Shown piece after piece: positions 45,894-55,708 of a stretch of 64,000 nucleotides of DNA (position 1 is its first letter; each line of letters opens with the position of its first letter). This stretch comes from Treponema sp. (GTDB taxonomy: Bacteria; Spirochaetota; Spirochaetia; Treponematales; Breznakiellaceae). The notes below the pieces were generated by a model. That model worked only from the letters and a program-made list of their open reading frames with translations. It was not told where the DNA came from and did no database searches. The position numbers were made by a program, and so were the translations under genes. The stretch is from the NCBI GenBank assembly GCA_009787835.1, contig WQSN01000007.1, positions 1,561 to 65,560 of the forward strand, in the 5' to 3' direction.

Positions 45894-47357
45894 TTACAGC
45901 TTATCTATCAGCATGGAACACTTTCCGGACGGAATGGGCAATGTTTTTTTCTTTTTGCCCAATATGTTAATGGTAAAATAATAGAGTTTCTCGCTTTCCA
46001 TTTGAATTTCCCAGCCCCTTCCGCTTTTATTGGAAAGTATTGTAATCATGTTGTTTTTAAGGGACAGGTTCTCAACGCCCATTATCTCCAGATTGGGAAT
46101 AACCCAGTCCACTGTTTTGCGCGGAAGTGAAATTGAAAGCCCTACAATATTTTCAATTGTCAGGCAGATGGTGGATAATGCGTCATAACTTAAATACTGC
46201 GGGCGCGGGAATGCGCTCTTGCCGGGCCATTTGGCCGGCCCTTCCTTATTGGGCATATACGCTTCCCAAAGATTACCCCTGTGATGACTGCCGTCCGGGT
46301 TCATTGAATCCAGCATGAAGTACATGTGCCTTATTGCGCATTCCCTGGCCAAATCCCACCTTTGATAACGCTCAAGTCCCTTGATCACCATAAATGTAAG
46401 GTGAGGGTAAACCGAACCGCGGTAGCCGCGTCCTGTTTCATCATAATCCTTTTCTGATACGGAAAGGGAAGGGAAGGGATGAGCGGTGCCGAAAAATTTC
46501 GGATCTGAAAGTTTTTGTATTATTTGTTCGGCTTTTTCATCGTTGGGAATTTCAGCTAACAGCGGCCAGTAGCCTGCTATGGTCTTGACGGGGATTTGCT
46601 TTTCACTCTTGTTGATATCGTAATAAAAACCGTCCGCCGCGCTGTACATTAGAGAATTGATTCTGGTTTTCAGTGAAAAATACTGCTTCTTGTACTGAAA
46701 ACTGGTTTCTTTATCGTTCAGAATGTCGGCAAGCGCGGATATGTACAGCATATTTATGGCCATCATTGTGTTAAAATCCATAGCGTAATATGCGTCGCTT
46801 CGCGGAGAGTTGGTCATGCCGGTCGCGCCAAGGGGAGTTTTGTAAAGACCGTTTGGTTTTTTAAATACCGATTCAATCCAGACCGAATATTTACACAAAA
46901 TGGGAAGCACGTCTTTTACGCGCTTCTTGTTCGCGGACTTGTGGTAAATATTGTATTCAGCCCATGCAAACAGCGGAATTCCCAAACCTTCAGGATTTTC
47001 CCTGTCAGTTACGGGAGCGCCTGAATTTATATCATAAGCGCAGCGGATAGCCCCGTTTGGCTCCTGCCGGCTGTAAAACAAATCCAGTGAAGGATGGGCC
47101 TGGTATATTTTATTTGAATATACTAAAAAGAATGAGGATAGAATTGCGTCGCTCTGATAAACCGCCTGCGCCTGCGGATATGAGAAAAATTTTCCTTCCA
47201 GCGATACCGGAAGTATATTTGAAGCGGAATTCGTGCCGGAATTGCTTTTTTCACCTCCGCTGTTCCAGCAATCCTGAATCCATGCCCATGTTTTATCGTA
47301 AATATCTACAAAATCCTGATCATAAAAATGGATTTTAGGGAAATCGTGCTTTATCAC
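45894..47357 (-). CDS. (alpha/alpha)6-barrel glycoside hydrolase, GH63/trehalase-like
   Basis: I choose GTG 47357 as start because AAGGAG stands 5 bases before it; an in-frame TTG lies one codon upstream. The product (487 residues) has no signal peptide. Typical helical-barrel landmarks are 'YSRQEPNGAIRCAYDINSGAP', 'DAYYAMDFNTMMAINMLYISALADIL', 'GYWPLLAEIP', 'YRGSVYPHLTFMVIKGLERYQRWDLA' and 'GNLWEAYMPNKEGPAKWPGKSAFPRPQYLSYDAL', as in GH63/MGH-type enzymes. It probably acts on a short alpha-glucoside or mannosyl compound; the substrate is not known. It is oriented with ppx and ppk1 and lies some 2.5 kb from the GH65 genes. Confidence 0.78.
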   Translation of the reverse strand: MIKHDFPKIHFYDQDFVDIYDKTWAWIQDCWNSGGEKSNSGTNSASNILPVSLEGKFFSYPQAQAVYQSDAILSSFFLVYSNKIYQAHPSLDLFYSRQEPNGAIRCAYDINSGAPVTDRENPEGLGIPLFAWAEYNIYHKSANKKRVKDVLPILCKYSVWIESVFKKPNGLYKTPLGATGMTNSPRSDAYYAMDFNTMMAINMLYISALADILNDKETSFQYKKQYFSLKTRINSLMYSAADGFYYDINKSEKQIPVKTIAGYWPLLAEIPNDEKAEQIIQKLSDPKFFGTAHPFPSLSVSEKDYDETGRGYRGSVYPHLTFMVIKGLERYQRWDLARECAIRHMYFMLDSMNPDGSHHRGNLWEAYMPNKEGPAKWPGKSAFPRPQYLSYDALSTICLTIENIVGLSISLPRKTVDWVIPNLEIMGVENLSLKNNMITILSNKSGRGWEIQMESEKLYYFTINILGKKKKTLPIPSGKCSMLIDKL

Positions 47358-47496
47358 CAATACTCCTTAATGTGCAAAACTAGCGTATCCTAATAAATAT
47401 AATATAAAACCGGTTGATTTACCATGTTTTTTTTAATAATTTTTTATTTTCTGGTTAAAAAACTGTATAATTTCCATGTTATGCGATTACTTTACA

Positions 47497-49602
47497 TTAA
47501 TTTTTTGTTTTTTCGCTTAGTTCAAGATAGTATTGCGCTGTGTCAGGGTTTTTCCATGCGGCCATCCAAGGCATTGGAATTTTACTGTCAGGAAGACCCG
47601 CGTAAAATTCATAAAGGGCGTAACAGTACACAGCGGATCCTTCCTTTGCCAAACCTTCCATATATTTCAGGGCTGCGTCAACATCCGCGCCGCGTTTGTA
47701 TAATAGCGTTACAATGCCCGCTCTCTCGTTTCCGCGGCCGTATGTAATAGCCTGCGCCAGAGGAGTCAGCCCTTCATTATCTGCATTAACATCCGCGGAC
47801 CCTTCGATAAGCAGCCTGGCCTTTTCCGCGTCGACTGCCCTGTAAGGCGTAAATGTTTGCTGCTCTTCATTAAATTCGCCTGGAAACAATACAAGCTGAA
47901 GAGGTTTTATTGAATACCCCCCCGATGTTGTGTCGGCATTCGAATTGGCTCCGCAGTCAAGAAGCGCTTTCATTATTTCAGGCGATCCGTTTAAAGTGCA
48001 TTGATTCCCTAGAGGCGTATCGCCTTCGATGCTCGCAAGATCAAAATCGGCCTTGTTTTTTTTAAGATAGTTAAGCATCTTTACCGGATCTTTCATTAAA
48101 TACCATATTTTATTTAAAGTGATGTAAAAAAGCGGAGTAGGCTGCCATGACTTAAAGTACCAGCCAACCCTTTCATTCAGTGATACGCCTTCGGCGGCGC
48201 ATTTATCCAAAAGCCTGTAATCTTCTTCCCTGACAAGGATTGACGCAAGGTTGGGAAGATCGTCCCTTGCAATAACATCCTTAACAGGTTTGTCCGCGTT
48301 TGCGCGTAACATAGACGCGAGGGATGTGAAAAGCAGGTAGCCGTCCGTGCATATATCCTGCGCTGAATCGAGTGAGATGTTTTCAGGCAGAAGGCGGACA
48401 GGGGAGCGGTATTCCCTGATTACGCTTTTATTTATGCTGTCGTCTTTCTTTTTAATGTCCGGCAGAAATTCCGCGACATGAATTTCCTGCGTTTTGCTTA
48501 ACGTTTCACGGGCGTCCTTGTTTATATCGCTTATTAATACATATTGATCCATCCGCCGCCGCACAAGAGCGTTCTTTCCTCCGGAGTAAAAAATTTCAGG
48601 CAGCCTTGCCTCGCCTTCGCGGTTTCTTATGCACAAAAGCGGCTTGCCGTCCTTTTTTCTCAGTATGTTATGCCATTTATCGGTTTCAATCAGCGGTTTT
48701 CTTTGTCCAAGCCCCAGCTCGCTCTCCCATTCTCCTTCATAAATTCCTGAGTCAACCTGATTGTTGTTGTTGATAATATCAAGGAGTTTCGCGCGGAAGA
48801 GATCGTAATCGGCCGCCGTGTCATTGCCTATGGCTTTGCGGATAACAGAACGGAAGTGGAAAAAGGCGGCTTCGCTGTTTTCAGTTTCCAGCAGATTGCT
48901 GAAATGATCCAGCGCTTCCCTAAATTTTCCGTCCCTGTAACGCGCAAGCCCGCTGTACATCAATGAAATTGTTCCTTCATTCAGGGCTGGATCGTCGTCT
49001 AACGGATCTTCGGCGCGGAGATTTGGGTAAGCGCTTTTTGGCTTTTCATTGAACCCTGCCAGTAAATCTTCAATTTCATTATTGCTTGTCGGGCTCTCAA
49101 AATCCTTTAAGCTGCCGTAAATTATTTTTTTCACTTTGGCGGCAAAGCTTTCCTTTTCACCGTCTGTCTGCCCGTGATTTGAACGGCGGAATCCTTCAGT
49201 CCATTCCGCTGTTATATAAATACTTTCGCCGTTTATGGGATTCGTTGTCAGTTCGCAGGTAAAATATCCTGCCTTCTCCTGAATACACGGGATGGCGATA
49301 AACCGGCAGTCGCCGTTTTTATTACAGTACGGCATGGAGATAACAGTTATATTTTTTCCATGATCGCCTGAAACCTCTATTTTGAACTGTTCTATGGAAG
49401 CCCAGTCAGGATTTTTGCCAGGTTCAATTTCCGGATTTTTTTTTGTAATTTCAATCGCGGTTTTTACGCAATTCTGCATGAATAACTGAATGTTTTTGGG
49501 ATTAGTCATTATTTTTTCGTAAAAGAGACTTAAGTTTGAATAAAATTTGTGAGGTATTATTTTGGAGGTCAGCAGGCAGTTAAACGTGGTTTTGTACGGC
49601 AT
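47497..49602 (-). CDS. Ankyrin-repeat protein, function unknown
   Basis: This 701-residue protein has no signal peptide. Its N-terminal 170 residues are unrecognised; about 200-285 look like TPR-type helices ('ISLMYSGLARYRDGKFREALDHFSNLL'). The C-terminal part (about 470-660) has ankyrin-like units, for example 'EGDTPLGNQCTLNGSPEIMKALLDCGANSN' and 'EGLTPLAQAITYGRGNERAGIVTLLYKRGADVD'. A strong AAAGGAG precedes the ATG at 49602. It could be a protein-interaction scaffold; no toxin or effector domain is seen. The gene precedes the GH63/trehalase-like gene by about 140 bp and is divergent from the GH65 genes. Confidence 0.82.
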   Translation of the reverse strand: MPYKTTFNCLLTSKIIPHKFYSNLSLFYEKIMTNPKNIQLFMQNCVKTAIEITKKNPEIEPGKNPDWASIEQFKIEVSGDHGKNITVISMPYCNKNGDCRFIAIPCIQEKAGYFTCELTTNPINGESIYITAEWTEGFRRSNHGQTDGEKESFAAKVKKIIYGSLKDFESPTSNNEIEDLLAGFNEKPKSAYPNLRAEDPLDDDPALNEGTISLMYSGLARYRDGKFREALDHFSNLLETENSEAAFFHFRSVIRKAIGNDTAADYDLFRAKLLDIINNNNQVDSGIYEGEWESELGLGQRKPLIETDKWHNILRKKDGKPLLCIRNREGEARLPEIFYSGGKNALVRRRMDQYVLISDINKDARETLSKTQEIHVAEFLPDIKKKDDSINKSVIREYRSPVRLLPENISLDSAQDICTDGYLLFTSLASMLRANADKPVKDVIARDDLPNLASILVREEDYRLLDKCAAEGVSLNERVGWYFKSWQPTPLFYITLNKIWYLMKDPVKMLNYLKKNKADFDLASIEGDTPLGNQCTLNGSPEIMKALLDCGANSNADTTSGGYSIKPLQLVLFPGEFNEEQQTFTPYRAVDAEKARLLIEGSADVNADNEGLTPLAQAITYGRGNERAGIVTLLYKRGADVDAALKYMEGLAKEGSAVYCYALYEFYAGLPDSKIPMPWMAAWKNPDTAQYYLELSEKTKN

Positions 49603-49829
49603 TTAAGACTCCTTTACCTGACCGCGATCAGGCGGCGTTAAGTATATTATGACATGAGGATCAAAAAAATCCTACAGGAGCTTAACCAATATACATTTAA
49701 CGGATAACATAAAAATTTTTAAAATATTTATCATTTGTGTCTGTTTTTTCCGGTAATATTTTCTGAATGATATTAGTGAAAACAGGATCAGTTTATTTTT
49801 GTAAATAGTATTTTTTTTCAATTTTCCTG

Positions 49830-49858
49830 TTGACAATTCTGAAAATTCAATGTAAGTT
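49830..49858 (+). promoter_or_regulatory. Candidate promoter of the GH65 operon in a 308-bp gap
   Basis: TTGACA (49830-49835) and TAAGTT (49853-49858) stand 17 bases apart, 52 bp before the GH65 start codon. The rest of the divergent gap 49603-49910 is AT-rich, and I see no gene or operator in it. Confidence 0.45.
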
Positions 49859-49910
49859 GGAAATTGTGATTTTGCGTTAAACCATAAAATAATATAAGGT
49901 AGAATTTAAA

Positions 49911-52205
49911 ATGACAAAAAGCGCTGATTTATATCTTGTCTGTGATCCATGGCGGATCATTGAAGAGGGCTGGAGCCGGGAACGTAACAAGGTTTCTGAA
50001 TCAATTTTTTCCCTTGGGAACGAGTACATGGGCGTCCGCGGTTATGCGGAAGAAGGCGTTAACGAAGATTCTTTACAGGGCAGCTATTTTAACGGCATTC
50101 ACGAAGAAACTGATCTTGAAAAAAGTTACAAAGGCATAATTTCCAAAACGCATTTTATGGTGAATGCCGCCGACTGGCTGCACATGCAAATCCGCGCCGG
50201 AGATGAAGTGCTTGATATGGCATCCTGCAAGATCGATAATTTCCGCCGCGTGCTTGATATGCGCGAAGGAGTTCTGAACCGGAGTTTTAACTGGTATACA
50301 AAAGAAGGGCCTGTTGTTCACATTGAGTTTATCCGTTTTCTGGACATGGAAAATGCGAACATGGCTTATCAAAAAGTAGTATGTTCCGTAACAGGCGGTG
50401 ATATATTTCTGTCTATTGTTATTGCTAATACTTTTAATACAACTCATGGCCCGAAAAAAAAGAATTACTGGAATCTTATACGCAGGGACTGGTTTGACAA
50501 CGGAGCCGCTGTGCTTGGACAGACAGCGCGTTCAGGGCAGCAGGTTTTTTCGGGGTTTACTTTCAGGGCAAGTGAAGGTTCTCAATGCGGTAAAAAGGTA
50601 ACGGATAAAGCAGCCGGTTTCGAGATTATTCTGCCTTTAAAAGACGGTTCAAGCGGCTGGATAGAAAAAAGCGTCTATAATTTAGCTGTAAAAGAACGCA
50701 AGAGCGCATCTGATTCTGTCTGGAAAAAAAACTGGGCGCATTTAAAAAACGGTCTGCCTGATTTTAATACAGCGCTTGAAAAGCAGCGCGGTTACTGGAA
50801 CGCGTTCTGGATGAACGCTGATATCCGCATCGAAGGCGATCCGCTTAACCAGCAGGGAATAAGATTCTGTATCTTTCAGATGCAGCAGACATACAATGGT
50901 TATGATCCTTCCAATAATATCGGAGCGAAGGGGCTTACGGGCGAAGTATACGGCGGCCATACTTTCTGGGATACTGAAACCTACTGTCTTCCGTTTTATC
51001 TTTTTTCCAGCCCGCAGGCAGCGCGGAATCTGCTCGCTTACCGTTATGCGACATTGAACCACGCCAGGGAAAGGGCGAAGCAGCTTGATTGCAGGGGAGC
51101 TTGTTATCCGATTGCCACCCAGAACGGCGAAGAAGCCTGCGGTCTTTGGCAGCATGCGAGCCTTCAGTTCCAGCCAAGCACTGCGGTAGCGTACGCGATT
51201 GAACATTATTATAATTTATTCGGCGACAATGAATTTCTTTTCGGCCAGGGCGCAGAAATGCTTATAGAGATCAGCAGGTTTCTGTTATCGCGCGGTTCCT
51301 GGAACAATGAAGGCACCGGCTTTGGCTATTATGCCGTAATGGGACCGGATGAATTTCACATGATGGTTAATCACAACTGTTATACAAATTACATGGCAAA
51401 AAAAACATTTGAGTATACCGAGAAAACCCTTAAAAAAATGGAAAAAGAAGAGCCTTCAAAATTTTCCGCTGTCTGCAAAAGCGTTTCTCTTTCTACTGAG
51501 GAAAGAAAAGACTTCATCCTTTGCGCGAAAAAAATGATCATCCTGTACGATAAAAAAACAAAACTCTATGAACAGCATGAAGGTTATTACGCTCTTCCGC
51601 GAATAAAAATTTCTGATATACCCGTTACCGATTTCCCGCTTTATCACAACTGGTCATACGACCGCATCTACCGTACCAGTATGATAAAGCAGCCGGATGT
51701 GTTAATGTTCCAGTTTTTGTACAATCAGGAATTTTCCGCGGAAGTCAAACGGGCAAACTATGAATTTTATGAGCCCAATACAATCCATGAATCTTCGCTT
51801 TCCCCTTCAATACATTCCATTTTTGCACAGGAACTTGGTAAACATGAGGACGCGTTCAACTTCTTCGGTTTCGCGACAAGAATGGACATGGATAACTACA
51901 ACCGCAACACCGCCGAAGGATTGCACACAACAAGCATCGCGGCAGCCTGGATGAATATTATTTACGGTTTCAGCGGACTTCGCAGCGACGGTCCCGTTCT
52001 TGCGCTTAACCCTTCGCTGCCCGCGAAATGGACAGAGTATGAGTTTGGCATTCTTTACCGCAATGTTCACATCCGCGTTAAAGTATCAAAAAGCGAAGTA
52101 ACCATATCAACTAACGATCAGGTAAACGAAACGATACCTCTTTGCATATACGGCGAACGCCATGATTTCGGCTCCTGCGCCCTTTATGTTCCGCTTAGAG
52201 TATAA
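49911..52205 (+). CDS. GH65 disaccharide phosphorylase, maltose-phosphorylase-like
   Basis: This 764-residue cytoplasmic enzyme of glycoside hydrolase family 65 splits an alpha-glucobiose with phosphate to glucose and beta-glucose 1-phosphate. It has the family regions 'SLGNEYMGVRGYAEEG', 'GAKGLTGEVYGGHTFWDTE', the general acid in 'GPDEFH' (Glu481) and the phosphate/specificity loop 'IHESSLSPSIHSIFAQELG', whose HESSLS form I associate with maltose phosphorylase. AAGGTAG stands before the ATG. The stop overlaps the start of the second GH65 gene (TAATG). Substrate assignment is inference from the loop. Confidence 0.9.
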   Translation: MTKSADLYLVCDPWRIIEEGWSRERNKVSESIFSLGNEYMGVRGYAEEGVNEDSLQGSYFNGIHEETDLEKSYKGIISKTHFMVNAADWLHMQIRAGDEVLDMASCKIDNFRRVLDMREGVLNRSFNWYTKEGPVVHIEFIRFLDMENANMAYQKVVCSVTGGDIFLSIVIANTFNTTHGPKKKNYWNLIRRDWFDNGAAVLGQTARSGQQVFSGFTFRASEGSQCGKKVTDKAAGFEIILPLKDGSSGWIEKSVYNLAVKERKSASDSVWKKNWAHLKNGLPDFNTALEKQRGYWNAFWMNADIRIEGDPLNQQGIRFCIFQMQQTYNGYDPSNNIGAKGLTGEVYGGHTFWDTETYCLPFYLFSSPQAARNLLAYRYATLNHARERAKQLDCRGACYPIATQNGEEACGLWQHASLQFQPSTAVAYAIEHYYNLFGDNEFLFGQGAEMLIEISRFLLSRGSWNNEGTGFGYYAVMGPDEFHMMVNHNCYTNYMAKKTFEYTEKTLKKMEKEEPSKFSAVCKSVSLSTEERKDFILCAKKMIILYDKKTKLYEQHEGYYALPRIKISDIPVTDFPLYHNWSYDRIYRTSMIKQPDVLMFQFLYNQEFSAEVKRANYEFYEPNTIHESSLSPSIHSIFAQELGKHEDAFNFFGFATRMDMDNYNRNTAEGLHTTSIAAAWMNIIYGFSGLRSDGPVLALNPSLPAKWTEYEFGILYRNVHIRVKVSKSEVTISTNDQVNETIPLCIYGERHDFGSCALYVPLRV

Positions 52206-54475
52206 TGTATAAATTAAACTGCTGGGATATAAAAGATGACGGCTCGCCATCAGGCGAAGGTTCCCCTCAGGATGATGTTCTGCAGAACGGCAACCGGCTT
52301 CTTACAGGCAACGGTTATCTGGGCCGCCGCGGAGTAGCGGATGAAGCAGATGCAGGTGATATGCCCGCAACAATTCTTTCCGGCATTTATGACAAGCGCG
52401 GAGATCTCTGGAGAGAGCCTGTAAATTCCCCCGATCCTCTTTATATTCTTGCAAGTATGGACGGTCAGCCCCTCAAAGCAGGTAATGAATGCACAGTCTC
52501 CCATGAACAGGCTCTTGATTTCCGTTACGGAATATATTCGCGCAATACAAGCTGGCTCGCCGGCGGTAAAACGGTAACAGTAAAGGCGCAGCGTTATGCG
52601 CATATGGAAGATGTGCATCTTCTGTGCATGCGTTACGTGATCAGCGCTGATAAGCCGTGCGGCATTGCTGTTAAGCAGGGGATAAACTGCGCCGTAAAAG
52701 ACCTTAACGGTCCTCATTTGGGGAATTTTAAATATATAAAGCCTCCGGATCAGAATCAAAATGCGCGTGTTTTGGGGCTGTCATGTTCAACCCTTGAAAA
52801 GAAAATACCGTTAGCTGTTTATTCAGCTCTTGCCGTGTCTGATAACGGGGTTGATTTACAGTTTGATACGGTTTATGAAGAAGACAGTATATTTTTCAAT
52901 ATTGTTGTCTCTCCTTACAGCAAAAAAGAAGTTGAATTATTCATTTACGGTGCGATTTTTACCGCTCTTGATACAGGCGATCCGGACGCCGCCGCGAGGG
53001 AACAGATTTTAAAGGCATTTAACGAAGGCTGGGAAAGCCTGCTGCAAAGACACAAAGCGCAGTGGGATAAAATCTGGCAGAAGGGAGACGTCATAATTGA
53101 AGGCGATGAATACGCTCAGGCGGCGCTTCGATACAGTTTGTATCATCTATGGATAATCGCTCCGCGTCATTGCGAAGGCAGCGCGCAGAGGGCTTTATCA
53201 ATACCCGCGCGCGGATTATCGGGACAGACTTACAAGGGCGCGATTTTCTGGGACACGGAAATGTTTATCGCTCCCTATTTCCTTGCGGTAAGACCGGAAA
53301 TGGCGGCGCAGTTTATACGCTACAGAATACAAACATTGCCAGGCGCGAAGCGTAAGGCGGCGGAGTACGGTTTTCGCGGCGCGTTTTTCGCGTGGGAAAG
53401 CCAGGAGAACGGAGATGATGCCTGCTCAGACTACAATGTTACAGATGTATTTACGGGGCGGCCTGTGCGCACATACTTCAGGGACAAGCAAATTCATATT
53501 AGCGCAGATATTGTTTATTCCATAAAAAAATTTGTTGATCAGACAAACGATTTTTCAGTCCTCACAGACGGAGGCATGGAACTGATACTGGAAGCCGCGC
53601 GCTTTTATTTATCATACCTTTACTATTCGCCTGAGCGCAAACGTTATGAAGTGCTGGATGTAATAGGACCTGATGAATACCATGAGCGCGTAAACAATAA
53701 CGCCTTTACTAACAGAATAATACTTGCGGCGTTTGAAATCGCGCGTGACTACGTGGAAATGTTCAGGGAAAAAGATACTTCATTCATTGATAATCTGATT
53801 AAAAGAATTTGTTTTAATGATGATCTTGAGTTTATGAAGACTGTAATTGAAAGGTTTTACATGCCGCAGCCCAATGACAGCGGGGGCGCGGTACACGGAG
53901 TTATAGAACAGTTTGACGGTTATTTCAGGCATGAAGACTGCTCTCTTGAAACTGTCAGGTCGCGGCTGAAAGATCCAAAGGAATACTGGGGCTGCAGTAC
54001 AGGCGTCGCGACTCCTACCCAGATCATCAAACAGGCCGATGTGATTACAATGCTTGAGCTTTTTGGTTCCGATTATTCAACAGAAATAAAAAAGGCGAAC
54101 TTTGACTATTATGAGCCGCGCACAGAACACGGTTCCAGTTTATCATCGTGCATGTACGCGCTTCTCGCTTGTGAAACGGGATCAAGCGATCTGGCGTATC
54201 CTTTCTTTATTCAGACTTCTGAAATTGACATAACAGGAAAATCGAAACACTTCGCGGGTCTTGTTTACATTGGCGGCACTCACCCCGCCGCCAACGGCGG
54301 CGCATGGTTAACAGCTATACGCGGCTTTTGCGGTTTTTCCATTGAAAATGGAAATATAATAATTAAACCCCGTCTGCCGTCGTCATGGAAAAAAGTAAAG
54401 TTTAATGTTGTTTTGCGCGGCATTGAATATGAAATTACGGTTACAAAGGATAATTTTTCAATATGCAGGATATAA
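52205..54475 (+). CDS. GH65 disaccharide phosphorylase, kojibiose/nigerose/trehalose-type
   Basis: This 756-residue GH65 enzyme has 'LLTGNGYLGRRGVADE', 'IPARGLSGQTYKGAIFWDTEMF', the general acid in 'GPDEYHERVNNNAFTN' (Glu491) and the phosphate loop 'TEHGSSLSSCMYALLA'. The HGSSLS form and 'GGTHPAANGGAW' differ from the first gene's loop, so it should have another linkage preference (kojibiose, nigerose, trehalose or glucosylglycerol are possible). An insert of about 8 residues ('CEGSAQRA') stands just before the conserved 'SIPARGLSG'. The start overlaps the stop of the first GH65 gene by 1 base, the end overlaps pgmB by 13 bases. Confidence 0.88.
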   Translation: MYKLNCWDIKDDGSPSGEGSPQDDVLQNGNRLLTGNGYLGRRGVADEADAGDMPATILSGIYDKRGDLWREPVNSPDPLYILASMDGQPLKAGNECTVSHEQALDFRYGIYSRNTSWLAGGKTVTVKAQRYAHMEDVHLLCMRYVISADKPCGIAVKQGINCAVKDLNGPHLGNFKYIKPPDQNQNARVLGLSCSTLEKKIPLAVYSALAVSDNGVDLQFDTVYEEDSIFFNIVVSPYSKKEVELFIYGAIFTALDTGDPDAAAREQILKAFNEGWESLLQRHKAQWDKIWQKGDVIIEGDEYAQAALRYSLYHLWIIAPRHCEGSAQRALSIPARGLSGQTYKGAIFWDTEMFIAPYFLAVRPEMAAQFIRYRIQTLPGAKRKAAEYGFRGAFFAWESQENGDDACSDYNVTDVFTGRPVRTYFRDKQIHISADIVYSIKKFVDQTNDFSVLTDGGMELILEAARFYLSYLYYSPERKRYEVLDVIGPDEYHERVNNNAFTNRIILAAFEIARDYVEMFREKDTSFIDNLIKRICFNDDLEFMKTVIERFYMPQPNDSGGAVHGVIEQFDGYFRHEDCSLETVRSRLKDPKEYWGCSTGVATPTQIIKQADVITMLELFGSDYSTEIKKANFDYYEPRTEHGSSLSSCMYALLACETGSSDLAYPFFIQTSEIDITGKSKHFAGLVYIGGTHPAANGGAWLTAIRGFCGFSIENGNIIIKPRLPSSWKKVKFNVVLRGIEYEITVTKDNFSICRI

Positions 54476-55173
54476 AGGAAAATAAACCGGATCTTTTTGG
54501 ATTGGGTAATGTAAAAATTGAAGGCGCGATTTTTGATCTGGACGGTGTGCTGGTTGATACCGCGAAGTATCACTATCTTGCCTGGAAACGTCTTGCGGCG
54601 GAACTTGGATTTCATTTTACTGAAACTGACAATGAACGTCTTAAGGGAGTAAGCCGCGTCCGCTCCCTTGAAATTCTTCTTGAGACAGGAAAGGTTACAA
54701 TGACGGCGGAGCAAAAGGAAAAAGCCGCTTCCCGAAAAAATACCTGGTATGTGGAATACCTCTACACTCTCGATGAAGATGCAATTTTATCCGGCGCGAA
54801 AGAGTATCTTCTGCTTCTGCGGGAGAACGGCATACGCACGGCCATTGGTTCAGCAAGTAAAAATACAGCGCTCATCCTGGATCGTTTAAAAATAGCTTTT
54901 CTTTTTGACGCTGTGATTGACGGCAATACAGTGTCAAAGGCAAAGCCCGATCCGGAAGTTTTTCTGAAAGGCGCTGAAGCATTGGGTCTTCCGCCGCAGA
55001 GATGCGTAGTTTTTGAAGACGCTCTCGCCGGTATTGAAGCCGCCAAAGCGGGCGGAATGCCGGCAATAGCGGTCGGAAAACCGGAAAACCTTCCCGGTGC
55101 GGATCGTTATATTTCATCTTTAGCTGATATGTTTAATATTAGTGATTTAACTATTCAATGCGGATGTTCTTAA
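54463..55173 (+). CDS. pgmB: Beta-phosphoglucomutase
   Basis: This 236-residue HAD-family enzyme converts beta-glucose 1-phosphate to glucose 6-phosphate. Motif I is 'FDLDGVLVDTAKYHYLAWK' (Asp25 nucleophile, Asp27 acid/base), with the pgmB-typical substrate segment 'LKGVSRVRSLEILL' in the cap, 'IGSASKNTALIL' (motif II) and 'KAKPDPEVFLKGAE...VVFEDALAGIEAAKAGG' (motifs III/IV). It completes the GH65 pathway. Its start lies within the end of the second GH65 gene (13-base overlap), so translation is probably coupled. Confidence 0.94.
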   Translation: MQDIKENKPDLFGLGNVKIEGAIFDLDGVLVDTAKYHYLAWKRLAAELGFHFTETDNERLKGVSRVRSLEILLETGKVTMTAEQKEKAASRKNTWYVEYLYTLDEDAILSGAKEYLLLLRENGIRTAIGSASKNTALILDRLKIAFLFDAVIDGNTVSKAKPDPEVFLKGAEALGLPPQRCVVFEDALAGIEAAKAGGMPAIAVGKPENLPGADRYISSLADMFNISDLTIQCGCS

Positions 55174-55273
55174 CATTTACCTGTTAGCTCTAATACAATG
55201 TGAGTGATTTTTATGCCAATGTACGGAATCTTACAATATGCTTACTAAAATATTCAAATATTGATTTTTTCCC

Positions 55274-55302
55274 TTGCTTTCACAATAAAGCGATATTATA
55301 AT
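55274..55302 (+). promoter_or_regulatory. Candidate spoVG promoter
   Basis: TTGCTT (55274-55279), 17 bases, then a perfect TATAAT (55297-55302), 40 bp before the spoVG start. The preceding gap from 55174 has no gene. Confidence 0.55.
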
Positions 55303-55342
55303 GAAAGGGTAGATTTAGGACCTCAAAAGCAAGGAGGACGTC

Positions 55343-55630
55343 ATGGAAATCACAGATATCAGGGTCCGTAAGGTAGCGGGTGGCGGTAAGCCAAAGGCCT
55401 ATGTAACGGTAACATTTGACGATTGTTTTGTTGTTCACAATATAAAGATCATTGAGGGTAAAACCGGTATCTTTATAGCAATGCCAAGCCGGAAAACACG
55501 GGCTGGGGAATATAAGGATGTTGCTCATCCTATCCATCCTGAATTCCGGGCGGAACTTCAAAAACGTATTTTGGATAAGTACGAATCCGGTGATGTGGAT
55601 GTACAAGATGATCCATCAGATGACATCTGA
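55343..55630 (+). CDS. spoVG: SpoVG family nucleic-acid-binding regulator
   Basis: This 95-residue protein has the SpoVG core '[39 protein letters not shown]' and '[35 protein letters not shown]', then an acidic tail. SpoVG proteins bind DNA and RNA; in Borrelia they act as regulators. AGGAGG precedes the start. It has its own promoter and a strong terminator. Confidence 0.95.
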   Translation: MEITDIRVRKVAGGGKPKAYVTVTFDDCFVVHNIKIIEGKTGIFIAMPSRKTRAGEYKDVAHPIHPEFRAELQKRILDKYESGDVDVQDDPSDDI

Positions 55631-55658
55631 TGTAAAAGTCTGGTAAACCACTAGTGAT

Positions 55659-55708
55659 AAAGGCGTTCAAAGGGATTGGCGACACTTCCTTTTGAGCGCC
55701 TTTTCTTT
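55659..55708 (+). terminator. Rho-independent terminator of spoVG
   Basis: A stem of about 16 bp (AAGGCGTTCAAAGGGA with TTCCTTTTGAGCGCCTT, small bulges) is followed by TTTTCTTTT. It separates spoVG from tRNA-Gln. Confidence 0.85.

Noticed and set aside
55174-55260. Third lux-box-like site (ACCTGTTAGCTCTAATACAA) downstream of pgmB
   Set aside because: Only the left half fits; the right half lacks AGGT, so it is no palindrome.
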